The translations under genes were made by a program, and so were the position numbers. This document shows, in pieces, positions 32,260-45,946 of a DNA stretch of 64,000 nt. Position 1 is the first letter of the stretch. Each line of letters begins with the position of its first letter. The stretch is from Parasponia andersonii (taxonomy: Eukaryota; Streptophyta; Magnoliopsida; Rosales; Cannabaceae): contig JXTB01000470.1 of assembly GCA_002914805.1 (NCBI GenBank), positions 7,028 through 71,027 on the forward strand. Reading direction: 5' to 3'. The notes under the pieces were generated by a model. It did not search any database. It worked only from the letters and a program-made list of their open reading frames with translations, and was not told the origin of the DNA.

Positions 32260-35200
32260 CAAAAATCCCAACAAAAAAAGGTACATGAGATTTCATGTGT
32301 GTGGCCTACAAAATTAATGGTGCAGTTTAAAGTTGCAATCTTATTTTGTGAAACGGGTATATGTCTTGTTCTTTTTTTTTTTTTTTTTTGAGTAAGTCAG
32401 TGTGTGTAATTTAAAGGTTATGGCGTGTGAATGAAGCCTTCTAGCTTAAAAAAGAGTATGCGCTAAAATCTTAAAAAAGGAAACTAAGAATTAGCCATTT
32501 CGCACACTGGAAATCAGGACATTAATATGTTTATCTTGTTCTCCTCATTGATCTTTTTTTTTTTCCCCTCTTTTTAATATAGTCTTTCACTCAATATTTT
32601 TCGAACCAAAAATAAAAGAACAAATTGCTTCCTTTTTTAGAATTTTTCTTTTACGTCTGGATCTTTGGTTTGATCATGAAGTCATAACTAATACGCAGCT
32701 TCTTTTTTTTTTTTTTTTTGGAAATTAATACGCTCCCTTGAAGCTTCCATTACTTTCTTTCTTTCTTTTTCTTTTCTTTTTTTTTTTTTTTTACAGTACC
32801 GAATGAACCTCATAATATATACATATATTCCAGTACTTCCTAGTTCCCACCAAATGGGAAGTTTCATACACATAAATTAGGTATTAGAATTATTTTTTTG
32901 GGGGGAAAAAAGAATTAGTTTATAGTGTAAAAATTAAATATTACACGTAAATCAAAGAAGTGCACGTTCTCAAACACATGGTTTTAGTCTTTTAGAGAAC
33001 TTTTAGGGGTGCAAAAACATGGAGCTACCACTGTTTCGTTTTTATGAATAAGTAATATGTATACATTGTATGATTTCGATCAATATATTGCTTTGGGACA
33101 CATGTTTTACATAACTGCTTAATTATTTTATATTGGTAGTAATTTTTCTTTAGTATTACTTTTGGACAGACTTTAACATAAACGTGATATGTCTCACTTA
33201 TTATAAAACCATAAACACATGTGAACGAATTCCTAGAGTGCTGCCACTGCAATCTATTGAGTATTGACATACCAACCGCTTACTCGGATTTTTTTTTGTT
33301 TTTTGTAATTCTGACCAATGGCGGTCCAAACTTGAATTCGAATTAATAATTCATAAAGGGAAAACACTAATTATGCCTTGGTTTGGCCAAAGCTGATGAA
33401 AAACTACATCCAAACTGTGAAGCTCTCGTGCATTATTTGTTTTGGCAAAACTTGATCCATTGAGGTTTAAAATTAGTACTTTATGTGAATGTTTTGATAG
33501 ATCAAAAGTTTATTCCGCTTAAAACAGTTTTCTAGAGAAATCACGCCTTATTAGTTTCTCTAAGAATAGGAAAGTGTTTCTTCCAAAAAGAATCGGACAG
33601 AGTTTTTAACAAAACAATGGAATCTATTTAAAAATCATCTCCAATGCAAAAGTTATATTGGCAACAAAAAAAAAAAGAAAAAGAAAAAAGAAAATGCTAA
33701 ATGCTAAATTTGATACTAAATACTTAAATGAACAATGTTATTTAAAATTTTATTTCTAATTTTTATTATTTAAAAGTTTATAAGTTAATTTGTATTTGGT
33801 TGAATATTGAAAAATATGTTGATCGAGTGAAAAAAAATTATGTTAGCAATTGTTGATTGAGGTTTTGTCAACAACAAATATAGAGAATTACAAGTTGTGA
33901 TTTGTGCGTGAAAAAAATTTATAAAACAAAGTAAATAAAGATACAAAAATTTTATAGTGATTCAGCTCTAAAAAAAAATGAGTCTTTCTCTAAGTCTGAT
34001 GATAAGAATAAAAATTGAATTATAGAGTGTATGTAGTGAAGTCATTGTAAGCTCCAAAATAATGAGACTGGGTCCCTTTTATATAGGAGATGGTGGCTCA
34101 ATATTTTCCAATTGTGAAAACGAAAAAGTACATAATCAAAAAATATAATTTTTGATAACAATATAAATTTGGATAATGACTAATAAATAGATTGTTTGAT
34201 CTCTACTCAGAAACTTATTTTCTTTTCTTTGTAGAGTACCCATTTGAATAAGTTTGATCTAGTTTCTTTTTATTATTGACTCAAGTCACATATTATCCAT
34301 TCGGAACATGTCGCACTTTAATCGAAAGACACTCATGTGATCTGACATATTCACTTCACAGTCGTTGACTTTCTTTCTCTGGCATTGACTGATAACGTAG
34401 ATTTGAGATTATACAACAACAATTTAGTGATGAGGATTGAAATTATGGATTTTGATATTCCAAAATCATAAAGATAAACAATAAAGTTGATGACCAAATT
34501 TGGCAATATGTTGTACTTAATGTCAAATTTGGGACAAAATATACTTTATTTTAAATTTGACACAAAAAATAGCATTCTATTGGAGAAAATTTTTTTATAT
34601 ATGCATACATATATATATATAGTAAATTTTACAAAACACAATGATTTAACATTGCATTGAAGATGCTAACTAAGGTTTAATGAAAATTTTTATTTTGTAT
34701 TTTATTCATTAATTTCGTTACAAATACATTTGATCCCTATATTTTACACAAAGCTAAAAACATATAAGAGAAATCATAAAATATCAGCATAATACATTTT
34801 GGGAGACTTGCCTTATTTCTGATTTCTATGCAACATATAATAAAACTAGTTGGTCCAAAATCAGATGTTTAAGAGTTCCTTTTTTTAGGGAAAAATAAAA
34901 AGAAGATGAATATTAATTACATTAATAGCTCTTGAATTATGTATGTTCTATCATTTTGGCTGCTAAAATTTGAACTTATATTGCAAACTATCCTAAAGTA
35001 TATGATCACTATAGTAATAACATTTTTGTCACAAATTGTTAATTTTTTTATTTTAAATGGAAAGACTCATTTACATAGAATATAGTTTGATAACTTCTAT
35101 GGTTGAAAATAAGAATCCAAATTTTCAACTTATATAATAGATTATCAAAAATTATGTAACTATTGTAGTAATGATAATTTTGTCACAAAAATAACCAAAA

Positions 35201-36147
35201 TAAGCCAAAAAGGCCAATTAGGAAAATCTATGTGATAGATAATTAGAATTGAGTCAGACCAACTAGCAATTACACCCTCAAAGACCTAACCATTCTTCCA
35301 AAAATAAAGTGTTAAATTTTTAACAAAAATAAATCTTGTGTAAAATATAATGTTTAATAATTATGTCGAAACGAGATTCCGACTCTCAGAATCAAATAAT
35401 GCCCAATCATAAACTTTATAAACGACTTTAAAAAAAATTAATAATTTCTAACAAAATGATCAATATTACCGCAACAATTACATAACTCGGATTAATTCAT
35501 TATGTAAGTTAAAAGTTTAAGGGACAAATGGTACTATAGATATACTTCAGGATTATTATTATAATTAATCCCAAAAAAAATTAGTGATTCTTATATATCT
35601 CCTCACAAATTATTTAATAATCAAAAGAAAAACACCCTCTCGAAACCAATCTTAAACAGGATAGAAATACGAAGATGATGGTTATAATTAGCTTTTCAAT
35701 ACTTTGAATGTACCAATTGAAACAGAAAATTAAAAAAAAAAAAAAAAAAAAAATTGCTTCCAAAGTTGATCTAATAAAACTCGTGATTAATGCATGTTAT
35801 CCAGACTATCAACATTCATAAGACGGAAAGTATATGTTTCACTCTTTCAGTCAATTATAAATATCGCTTGCACAACATTATGAAAGTCAAAAAGTTAAAA
35901 TAATAAATGAAGTTTTGTGTCGAATAGTTGGAGAGTTAACCAAAGCCAAAAGATAGCCTAGTAGCTTTTATCCCCATATTTAGGTTGGCTGGCACCTGAC
36001 AGTTTTCTTCTTTTTCACATGTATTTAACTAATTAGAACCGCATCCTTCAATAAGAAATGTTCGTCTCGATGCGGCAGTTAATTATTGTTTTATATGCAA
36101 GACCTAATGGCAAACAAATTCAAAAGGAAAATGAAAAGGAATAACTA
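32260..36147. other. AT-rich intergenic sequence
   Basis: No gene recognised on either strand. Contains poly-T runs (32370, 32703, 32779), a (TA)n run near 34609 and poly-A at about 35730. The short open frames are low-complexity. Confidence 0.4.
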
Positions 36148-36159
36148 TTAGAAAGAAAA

Positions 36160-36166
36160 AAAAAAA

Positions 36167-36228
<62 letters not shown>
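36160..36228. repeat. compound (A)n(TA)n(GA)n microsatellite
   Basis: An A-run is followed by (TA)n to 36182 and then about 23 uninterrupted GA units at 36183-36228. Confidence 0.95.
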
Positions 36229-36229
<1 letters not shown>

Positions 36230-36233
<4 letters not shown>

Positions 36234-38801
36234 ATATTTCAAAGTTACACTAGTAGAAGGCCGCGAATTTGTACTCTAGAATCAGCATCCAAAACAAGTA
36301 ACAATAATTAAAAATAATGATATTTATTAATATAATATCAAAATAACAAACCGGGTTTTCAAAATTTAATTAAAAAATAACTCAGTTTATTTTCAATTTT
36401 GAAGATTTTTTTTTCTTAATTAGATATCTAGTCAATTTCATTTTTTTTTTCTATGTTGATTTTGATATATTAAAATGTAAATCAAATTATCATAAGATCA
36501 CATCTCAAGATAAACTAGCTTATATAAATATAAGTATATCTCAATTGGAGATTCTATCTAATAAAGAGATTTTGTTTTTTTTAAGCAAAAGATAAAATTT
36601 CATATAATAATCAATTAATACTAATACAATCACAATCAAATTTCAAATTTCAAAATATCCAATTAGTTAGCAAAATCGACAATGTGATATAAATGGCGGA
36701 CGTGTATATGACTTTCATTCTTTGTGAAAAGTACTACTAAAAATTAGGCAAAAAAGTCGTTTGGGATAACTTTTACTTCGTAAAATATAAGTTTTGAAAA
36801 AATTGATGAATCTATACTTAATTAAAAAGATCTTCTAATTAAAAAAAATCTTCCAACAATTTATCTAAACACTCTCAAAAATAATTTTTGAGCTTCAAAA
36901 AATCTTTGAAAATCATGTCAAATAGGCCGTAAAGTTTTGTGTACACTAAAAAGTCATAAATCTATTTATACGTAATGATCGATTAGTTTTGAAAGATACG
37001 AGTATAAAACAATGCTAATAAAAGTTGAAAAATTTACACTCCACATCTCTCGAGCCCTAAGTTGGCTAGTTATTGAAAGCTCAGGACTATTCTCGCTTCA
37101 TCGGTGGTCCCAGAGATTATCATAGCCCAACATAATTCAAGGCAGTGAATGACGTGATGACACCACCAATCTTCTTTTTTCCCCTAAAAAAATCTCAAAA
37201 TTTATAAAAACAAATATATATATATATATTTTTACCATGTTTAATTTTTTTTTTCTAAGAACCTCGTTTAATTTTATTGATCATATATTTTATATTCTAT
37301 TTATTAATAACTGATCAAATTGTAAAAACTTCGAAATAATTTCGATGTTATATGATAAATAATGATATTTTATGAAATCATTACTTTATGCTTTATTATA
37401 AGATATTGTATCATGATTTTATCTCATTCTTGATCGTAAAGTCTTTTATCTTTCTTACGGACTCTGATGTATGTACCGAGTATGCACTATCGAATGGGGA
37501 ACCAGGGGAGCGACCCAACTTAAAACACCCACGGTCATATTCTTAACATACTTTTCCTCGGGAATTCTCGCCTATAAGAGGTCGGTCTTATTTTCCCTCG
37601 GATATCCTCACCTAGTGGAGGTTAGTATGACACCTTTAAATTCTTTATCTTATTTAGTCTTTTCTTAATATGAGTGGGTATGCTTCAATGAACCTAAACT
37701 TATATTCCACTATCATAGCATTTCCTTTGTTAAAGTATGCTGAAGTATTTTTACATGATAACATTGTAAAGTAAGCATACATCATTTATAGCATAGGAAA
37801 TGTATCTTTATAAGCATACATTATACATAGGTCATACAATAATAATATAAAGGTAAGTTAACACATGAAATAATTTCAAACATATCATATTGCAAACATG
37901 AAATATTTTCAAAACATCCATGCCATAAGTGAAATTATACTTACCTCATAATATGATTGTCCTAGTTCCACTCGTTAATCATGTATGTCTAGGTCCAAGT
38001 TTTATCTTGATATATACACACTCTATTTGTTAGAGTAATTTAAAGTGGCCTTATAATTTTTTTTAAACTTTTAATTACTTAGTGGGCCTAAAATATTTAA
38101 GACTCAGTCTTGATCAAACATAAAATTTCACATCTGAGAACAATATCATGTTATATTCATTGACTAATTTATACTTTCAACTTAGGTGGATGAGATTTAA
38201 TTCTCCTTAACCTTGATTATAGTAATCCTTTTAATCTATCAATAATTTGGTTATTGATTTTAATATCATCCTAAATCAGTTATGTTTCCTTAATTATATT
38301 TATTGTTTTCAAAAACTTTGAATTATTCTTAATTAATTTATTTATTCGTAATTAAGGGTCATAATATGATAAATGAGTCAAACACACTAATGGTTACATA
38401 GATTTAAAATCTAAAATCATACTTGAATAAAATATTATTAGGCATTGTTCGTGCTTTTAGGCCCATCACTAAACTTAGGCAAAATATATTTAGATGCATA
38501 CATTATTTATTTCCTACAATTGATTTCATATCTTAAATTTCAGTAAATATTTTCTTATCTAAATTAGAGATCTAAAATAAAGTTTTATATTTATCTTTAT
38601 AACAAATTTTTAACCCAAAATTTTAAGTTTTATAATTTATATTTTTGCCTATAATCTTAAGATTTCTAACATTTATACCATCTAATGGTAAATATTGAGT
38701 TATAGCTTATTTTTTAATTAAAGTTCTTCCTTTATTTACTTTTACACTTTAATATCGGCGAAAAGTAATTTATACGGCTTTAGAATACAAATATGAACGT
38801 G
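36230..38801. other. intergenic, possible decayed LTR at about 37440-37950
   Basis: Mostly AT-rich. The stretch 37440-37680 is GC-richer, with paired phrases CTCGGGAATTCTCGCCTATA and CTCGGATATCCTCACCTAGT that resemble blocks seen in plant Gypsy LTRs. A possible downstream landmark is ATACTTACCTCATAATATG at about 37937. No termini or target duplication were found, so this is only a suggestion. Confidence 0.3.
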
Positions 38802-38806
38802 TATAA

Positions 38807-41350
38807 TGTAAAATCCTAAATTTTGTAAGGGTAATTAAGTAATTTTAATTCAAGAGTATTTTGGTAATTTTATATTTTTGGATTAATTAAATAAAAATCT
38901 GAAAATATTTCAAATTAAATCATTGGTGTTGAACCTAGACAAAATAAAATCTAGGTGTATTTGGGACAAAAGTGAAAAAGAAATTACCAATCAGGGACAA
39001 AAATGTAATTAAGAAGGGACTAAAGTGAAAAAATCTTTTTAAATTTTGTGGCCAAAGTGAAATTGCAAAAACTTTTTTTCGGTCTAGTCAAGTAGTGACA
39101 CGTGTCTCACTACCAACAATTTCTGAAAATTTCATAAAAACCCCCACCTTTTTTCTTCTTCTTCACAAAGGTCCTTGAACCCACTTTTTAATATTGTTTA
39201 CCGTCGCGCCATCATCCACTGTCGTGCCCGACGCGCTAGCCCACCCTGACCGTAAGCCACCGATCAACCAGCACCGAGTGTTGCTGCCGTGAACCGCTGC
39301 TCCTCGCCGGAGAAAAAACCGCCCGAAATCATTGCTACCAAAACGGTTTTTTGTCCGTCGTTTCTTCCTCCGATATCCAATCAACTCACCGTCGCTATCG
39401 TTGAACTCATCTCGATGTCAGTTTTCATTTCTGACCACTCTCGGCCTCTAACTCAGCTCCGGTGAGAAGTTGATACTGTAGAACTTTTATGATATTAAAT
39501 TTTGTGGTATTTTTCTAATTATTTCAAAATTGAGTTATTTTACCTGAGAAAATTATACCACGTCAAAGAGGAGATTAAAACATGAAATCTCATAATTTTG
39601 AAGTGTTAAAACGGTAACCGAAAGGTTGTTAATTATCAATATGAAAAAGTGGCATTTTTCTAATTATTTTCAAAATATGGTATTTTTACAATTTTTGGAT
39701 TTTTGAACCTATTTAATTCTCGGGACCTCAAAACTGAGTTTTGACTTTGAATTTAGACTCAGTAAGGTCGAAACATAAATTTTGATATAAATGATCACTA
39801 TTTTCTGAAGTGGCACGAAAATCAAGAAATAACTTGTGAATTGTACCATTTTGCATGCCACAGACTGGCTCCGCACCGGAACCCGTTTTCAACAAACTTT
39901 ATATCTAATTCAATATTTTTGAGTATTCTGAATTCAGTGATGACCTCTGTTTTTCAATCTGAGGCTCCGTTTGGAAATTCACTTTTTCAAGTGAACGTGT
40001 TAGAATCCGTAAACGACAATATGAACAACTAGCTGATCGACAAATGATTTTTCTAGCGTCGTCAACTCAGCATAATTACTATTTTGAGGTAGGGGATTTA
40101 ATTTCTTTGTATTCTATTATTTTTCATTAAAATTAGAATTTATTCTGAAAAATGAAATTTCGTGATTTTTATCAAATTAAATTATTTAAATAATTATTTT
40201 AATGAACTGTGAACTTGTGAAACATTGTGGACTGTTCTAGATATTTTGTATATGGTTTTGTACTAGTTTTCATCTTGGGATTTGGTTAAATCTTGGGAAT
40301 AGTGTTTTGGATTTTTAAGTACAAAATGGATTTCTATTTAAAAATTAGAGCATGTCTAGAATGTTAAACCACTGCATGATTGTTTGAGACTCCACATATT
40401 ACACATTTTATAGGATCATGTATGAGAGTCATTTTGGACATCATGGTGTTGTAGTAAGCGGACTAGTATACTCGCCTTCGGTGAGAGCCCGTAAATCCGC
40501 GCGGGGTTTGTTTTCTAACTATCTCCACTCGGTAGATGTAGGCATTCAGTACCCCTTTGGCTCGATAGGATTAGACACACGGGTGTCCCTCCGGTTTCTA
40601 GAGATAGATGTCAGGCAGAAAGCACTCAATATATATAGATGAGTTGCTCTAATCGTGATGAGATGGTGAGAGTTCATATGAGGTGTTGATTTATGTGATG
40701 TGCAGTTATGCTTGTTTTATTGTGATTTTCTATGTGTTTTGACCTGGATATTTGGTTTTAGTTTTAGTATGATTTTCTATATATATTTTGAAAGCTTAAT
40801 ATTTATAAAAATACTTTCTAGTATTACTAACTATGTAGGTATTTTGAGAATTATAAAAAAACTTTTCCAAAAAGGAAAATTGGGTAACCTACTCGGTATT
40901 TTATGCTCACCCTTTACTTTCTCCACAGGTGGTGTCCAGTGTGACATTGATGACTAACAAGCAATTTAAGGAATTAACTTTTATTCGTAGTTCGTGACTT
41001 AGTAATATTAGGGCTGCGGATTTAAGACTTGTGTTGAAAACTTGTTAAATAAATGGATTATGCTACTCGATTATGTCTGTAAAATATATATGTCATACTA
41101 GTTTAATATTGAGGTGTGAATAGTGATGCTCGATTAATTAATTGAATTCGGTTCTTCTAAATTATTCAATCTATGTTTTTTTGGTGACTATGAACTGTGA
41201 GGTAGGCTCACTAATTGGAATTCCAAATATTTTATTTATCGCGCCAAAAAAAAATTCAAAACTCTTAAAACCTTTTCTTTATTAATTAAGGAATTTCTAA
41301 TTCTAGGAAAATTCTTCTTCTGCCACTGTCCTAGGGTTAGGGTTGTGACA
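38807..41350 (+). mobile_element. solo LTR of the LARD-like family, plus orientation
   Basis: The 2544-bp segment starts TGTAAAATCC and ends TAGGGTTGTGACA, the same ends as the 2494-13797 LTRs read on their own strand. It is flanked by TATAA at 38802-38806 and 41351-41355, a perfect 5-bp duplication. Shared internal blocks include CGGTGAGAAGTTG (39461), the CCTCCGGTT and TATGCTCACC regions, and a GC-rich U3/R block at 39180-39460. A TATA-like CATAAAAACCCCC lies at about 39134. The interior has no intact gene. Open frames in it are short and not shared with the other copies. Confidence 0.88.
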
Positions 41351-41395
41351 TATAATATATTTCTTTTTTTAATCTCCCTACCCATTTTAATTAAT

Positions 41396-41700
41396 TAAGA
41401 GAAATTTAGGTGGATGACCAATATTTCAAATTTAATTAAATAGATATTTATTTTTTAAATTTTAGAGCTAAATGTGTACACACACATATATATATATATA
41501 TTTATATATTTATACTTGCTAGATATGTTTATCTACCAATTTCAGTTACTGTACTGGATATATAATTTTTTATACTTGGTATATAAAATTTTACACTTGG
41601 TATATAAACATATATATTAAACATTTTGCTACAATATTTGATAAATGGATATTTGCTTAAATTGGCCCCAAAATTTGGTCATATTTTTATAAGGCCCATT
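41396..41700. repeat. dispersed repeat, copy A (pairs with 44696-44995)
   Basis: The same order of phrases occurs at 41407 and 44703: AATTTAGGTGGAT, TTTTTTAAATTTTA.AGCT, TATGTTTAT, TATATAATTTTTTA, TATATAAAATTTTA, TTTTGCTA.AATATTTG and CCAAAATTT.GTCATAT. A related shorter piece with TTTTGCTACAGTATTTG is at 50580-50660. It is non-coding and its termini are not resolved. Confidence 0.65.
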
Positions 41701-43490
41701 AATTAATTATTTATTTATAAAAATATCCTCTCATGAATTAACATGAATATCCTATATAGCATTAAACAATTAAAACACTTATCTCTCTGAGCATATCCTA
41801 AATTATGTATAGTAATCATAAGATACTTTGCTCAAAATTTAAAAAAAAAATCAAAATTTTAAGTTTTTATTTTAAAGTTTTTATTTTTGGTTGTGAACTA
41901 AAAGTTAACGTTTTATTTGTTTCTTGTTTTTTTTTTTTCTTGTGAGGGGTAGGAACCAACCATTCTAGAACATATTTCCTATAAGTTTCTCTTTTTTCTT
42001 TTTTAGCTTGGAACCAATTATGGTTTTTGTCTTATAAGTTTTTCTTTTCTTTTTGGTTTGAGAAGTAGTTGTAAGACAAAAAAAAATTATTAGTTTTCTC
42101 AATTTATACTGTTATTGTAATTTCTAAAAGGAGAAAAAAAAATCTAAAAACTAATTTATTATAAAGTATTAGGAATGGAGAAAGAAAGATTTAATAAAGG
42201 GTTTTTTTGTACTTAATATAAATTTATAAAGTACGTGAGAAGAAATTTTAAAATATTAGAAATGTCTAATTAGAATGGGATAGGAAGAGAGTTTTTTAAG
42301 TTTTTAAATCAAGAAAATTATCCTCCTTCCATAACTAATTATAAGAAAAATCATCAAAGGGGCAAGAAAAATTAAAAAAAATGATGGAAAACACGAAAAA
42401 AGCAAAGCAAATTAATTAATAATTGCAAGAGGGTCGGCAAGCATGTATTATTTTATTGGTCCATAAATTTAGGATAAAGTATACAATCAATATGTTATTT
42501 GTCAGTTGTGACATACTTATATATGGTTGACAATTTTTCAAGCTTTCAAATAGTTGACCATATATTTGGCCAAGTAAAGCCGGCAATATAAGTCAATGGT
42601 TTCTACATTGATGATATAAGAACCATATGGATGGTTGTGCATTGGTAACAACTTACAAGTTTAGTTTGAAGTAATTATATTAGTTTAATGACATACATCA
42701 TATGTAATATTACATGCACGTCTAGAGCATCTTGGTTTGTTAAGAATTGAATTGGAATATACTATTTAAAAAGTTAGTTCATGATAGCCGGAGTTATGTT
42801 AATTATATAATTTATTGTGTGACATATATAAGGAAACTTTATAATTTATCTTATAAAATGTAACGGTTTTTTTGCCCTAAAAAAATGTAATGATTTGTAT
42901 TGTGTAGCTATCATACGTCAGGGGTCCATATTTGTGATAGGATATAAAAAAAAAAAACAAAAAAACAAAAAAACAAAAAAAACAAAAAAAAAAAAGGGAA
43001 AAAGGTTGAGAAGGCATTACTCTTCGAATTAAGAATCCTATTGTTGTTTTAACTAAACAATGAGGAATTGGCGTAGGAGAAGTTTAATCCGATTTTCATT
43101 TGTGTTTAACTAAAATCAAAAATTATGAATAAAAAATTATTAAGTTGATGATCAAAGACCCTTTTCTAGTTACCTGTCTTTGTAGCATTTTTGTTTTTTA
43201 GTCATTGTTTTTGTTCTGATATAAAGGGATGATGTTCTTAATGCTGCTTGAAAAAATATCTCAATTAATCATTTTATTTTAATTACAGATAAAGTAAACA
43301 GTGTAGCATGGAGAAAATCAAATCTCATTCTTCATTATTGATGTTTAGCTAAATAATATCCTCTCAAGGAATTGGTGTAGTCCTTATAAAATTTATTACT
43401 GGTCCACATTAAAAAAAAATTACTGGGTCCTATTTCTTATAGCTTAAGTGATTTAAAATGATAATAATAATCACGTAAAAATACTCTGAG
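41701..43490. other. AT-rich intergenic sequence
   Basis: No gene recognised. An A-rich run broken by single C bases at about 42948-42996 could be the tail of a retroposon. T-rich blocks lie at 41930-42060. Confidence 0.4.
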
Positions 43491-43495
43491 TTTCA

Positions 43496-44090
43496 ACTTT
43501 TTAGTAAAAAAAATAAAGCTATGTTTTTTGAATGTCTACAAAATAATACCTTGACTTTTGGAATTCTGCAAATTAATATTTTTACTTTTGAATTATGTAA
43601 ATTAATACCCTAACATTTACAATTGTTACAAATTAATATCCTCAACTTTTTTTTTGTATATTTATACTATGAACAAATTAAAAGATGCGAACATCATTAT
43701 TAACTTATTAAACATATTTTGATATTAGTATATTATCAGAAATTATTTTATAACTATTTTTTTGGCTAATTGCTAAAAGAACTCAATTTTTTTATCTCTC
43801 ATGTTTCTTTTTTTTTTTTTAACAATTAACTACTTTTACCTCTCGTTCTAATTTTTTACTTTTCTATTTTAAATGAAAAGTAAAATAAGCTAATTACAAA
43901 TATTTTTTCAGAAATTTTATTATTATTTAATAAATTTTAATTAAGTTAATGATGGCTACTACTATCTTTTTATTATTAAAATCAACTAATTGGGTATTAA
44001 GGTTATAAATTTATATGAATTTCAAATATTAGGGTATTAATTTGTAAAAATTTTAATTGTTAGGGTATTAATTNAGAGAATCTTTAATGA
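43496..44090. mobile_element. foldback element with opposed arrays of about 30-bp repeats, copy 1
   Basis: The left end holds about four degenerate units ending AAATTAATACCCTAAC or AAATTAATATCCTCAAC. The right end holds the reverse complement, GGGTATTAATTTGTAAAA and similar, about three units, so the ends are inverted relative to each other. The non-coding core contains TACCTCTCGTTC and GATGGCTACTACTATC, which recur inverted at 63258-64000. The single ambiguous base of the window lies in the right array. Structure fits a non-autonomous foldback DNA transposon; superfamily not determined. Confidence 0.65.
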
Positions 44091-44269
44091 CATATGAATA
44101 AATTAAAACATTTATTCACTTCACCTCAGTTCACTCACGGTCACATAGCGATTATCCTTTTTTTTTTTTTACGGAATTATTATACTATTTTTATTTCTTA
44201 ATATTTTATCTCTTTTTTTTCATTATTCCTCCAAAGAGAAATTACAAGCGAATTTTTTATTTTTTTCTT

Positions 44270-44640
44270 TTTTTGAAAGCTAAATTACAAACGAGTTGGA
44301 TTAACCACATTCTTATGCAATTGATCTGACTTGAGCTTCCCTCTGGACGAAATCTGAACCGTTGATACTCTCCCCACAACACATCGACGATAATATATCT
44401 GGGGCTGTGAGCTGAAAAAACAGGAACCCACATAGGCCGCGGCCTCCAGCAAACCATTAACCACCCCGAAATCGGGATCCTTTTCGTATTTTTCTAGTGT
44501 ATTGTTTGACGTAATCGTACTTCTCAAATTTCCAGAAGTAAAACAATAAATTTATATTAACGTGGCGCATCAACAGCTGTGTCACTACAGTAAGATGTGG
44601 CATGAGTCAACGTGATCTGAAGTCTTACAAAAGGAAAATA
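44270..44640. other. GC-richer patch of unknown origin
   Basis: Two overlapping minus-strand frames (66 and 80 codons) end near 44257-44285. Neither shows a known domain. ACGTGGCG near 44561 and an AACCGTTGATA motif give it a promoter-like flavour. It may be a captured gene fragment; I cannot assign it. Confidence 0.3.
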
Positions 44641-44695
44641 CTAAATTACACTCGCAGAGGCTAACACAATTTTGAGTAGACTATCATAATTTTAT

Positions 44696-44995
44696 TTAAA
44701 AAATTTAGGTGGATAATTAATGTTTTAAATTTGATTAAGTAAATGTCTATTTTTTAAATTTTATAGCTGAATGTTTAGGTATATATATTTGTACATTTTG
44801 TAAATATGTTTATTTACAAATTTCAGCTATTATACTAAAATGTAATGAGTATATAATTTTTTACGCTTAGTATATAAAATTTTATATTTAATATATAAAT
44901 TTATATACCGGATATTTTGCTATAATATTTGACAATGAGATATTTACTTAAATTAGGCCCAAAATTTAGTCATATTTCTATATGCCCCATTTCAT
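44696..44995. repeat. dispersed repeat, copy B (pairs with 41396-41700)
   Basis: Same orientation as copy A and collinear with it over about 300 bases, roughly three-quarters identical by eye. No open frame. Confidence 0.65.
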
Positions 44996-45310
44996 TTGCA
45001 CTTGCATCCCGCATTGTTATTATTAGCTGTGGTGCTTAATACTACATGGTCTTTTAAAATTGCTACTAAGTCCTAGCAAAATATAAAAGAGCAATATTAT
45101 AGACATTAGTGGTGCTTAACATCATATGAAATGTAATATGTTATTGAATGATTATAAAAAATAAATTGAATTATACACGAGTCTCATTTGAAATATAATT
45201 ATAATCTGACAGTAACAAACTGACACATTATATGGTGTTGAGTACCATATAATGTCCCTTGGTACTCAATACAAAAGTAAGAAAATGTTAAAGAATATTG
45301 CTTACACTAA

Positions 45311-45767
45311 GGCTATATTTGGTAGAGAGGAAAAAAAAAAGAGGGAATAAGGATAAAGAGAAAATATGTAGGACGGAAGAAAATTAATTTAATTTAAGAT
45401 GACTATTTTATCCTTTTATTATTATTTACAGTTTGGAGTGCAAGGGTAATTTAGTAATTCTACACACAATGAATTAATATTTTTCATATCATTTGGATTT
45501 TAGGGAGGAAAAAAAATAAATTCTCAAGAATTCTACTTTCTTTTGTTTTGATTTTATCACAGATTGAAAGAAAAAATTTGACAAATATGTTGTAAGGAAC
45601 GTTTTCAGTAAAGTTGGAGGATTTAGACTATAATAAAAAGATTATAAGAGAAATATTTTTGAAAACTAAATTTTTATAGAGTTTTAGGAAAGTATTTTCC
45701 CTCTCCTTTTCCTTTAACTTTTTCCTCACATTTTTTCCCAACTAAAATTCAAGTTCCAAATATAACT
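45311..45767. mobile_element. MITE-like element
   Basis: The left end GGCTATATTTGGTA and the reverse complement of the right end AGTTATATTTGGAA match at 11 of 14 positions. The left flank is TAA, as in Tourist/PIF-type insertions, but the right flank does not match. Interior non-coding with GAGGGAATAAGGATAAAG- and CTCTCCTTTTCC-type inverted segments. Confidence 0.45.
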
Positions 45768-45946
45768 AGGGGGAACTAATAGTTATATGACACCAATATA
45801 TAAATTTAAAAGTACGTGACACATTTTTATTAGTATATGATGTTAAATTTAAATGTTCCTTTAGGCTCATTTTATTGAAAAAAAATAAGAAAAGTCGGTT
45901 GCTTGTTGATCAGAACACCCACCAATTGTGTTCGTTCTACTAAAAC

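Noticed and set aside
39163..39384. 73-codon minus-strand frame
   Set aside because: Located in the GC-rich leader of a solo LTR and antisense to its orientation; no homologous frame in sister LTRs.
44257..44527. Overlapping 66- and 80-codon minus-strand frames
   Set aside because: Two frames share the same DNA, neither has a domain, and no promoter or intron signals frame them. Kept only as an unassigned GC-richer patch.
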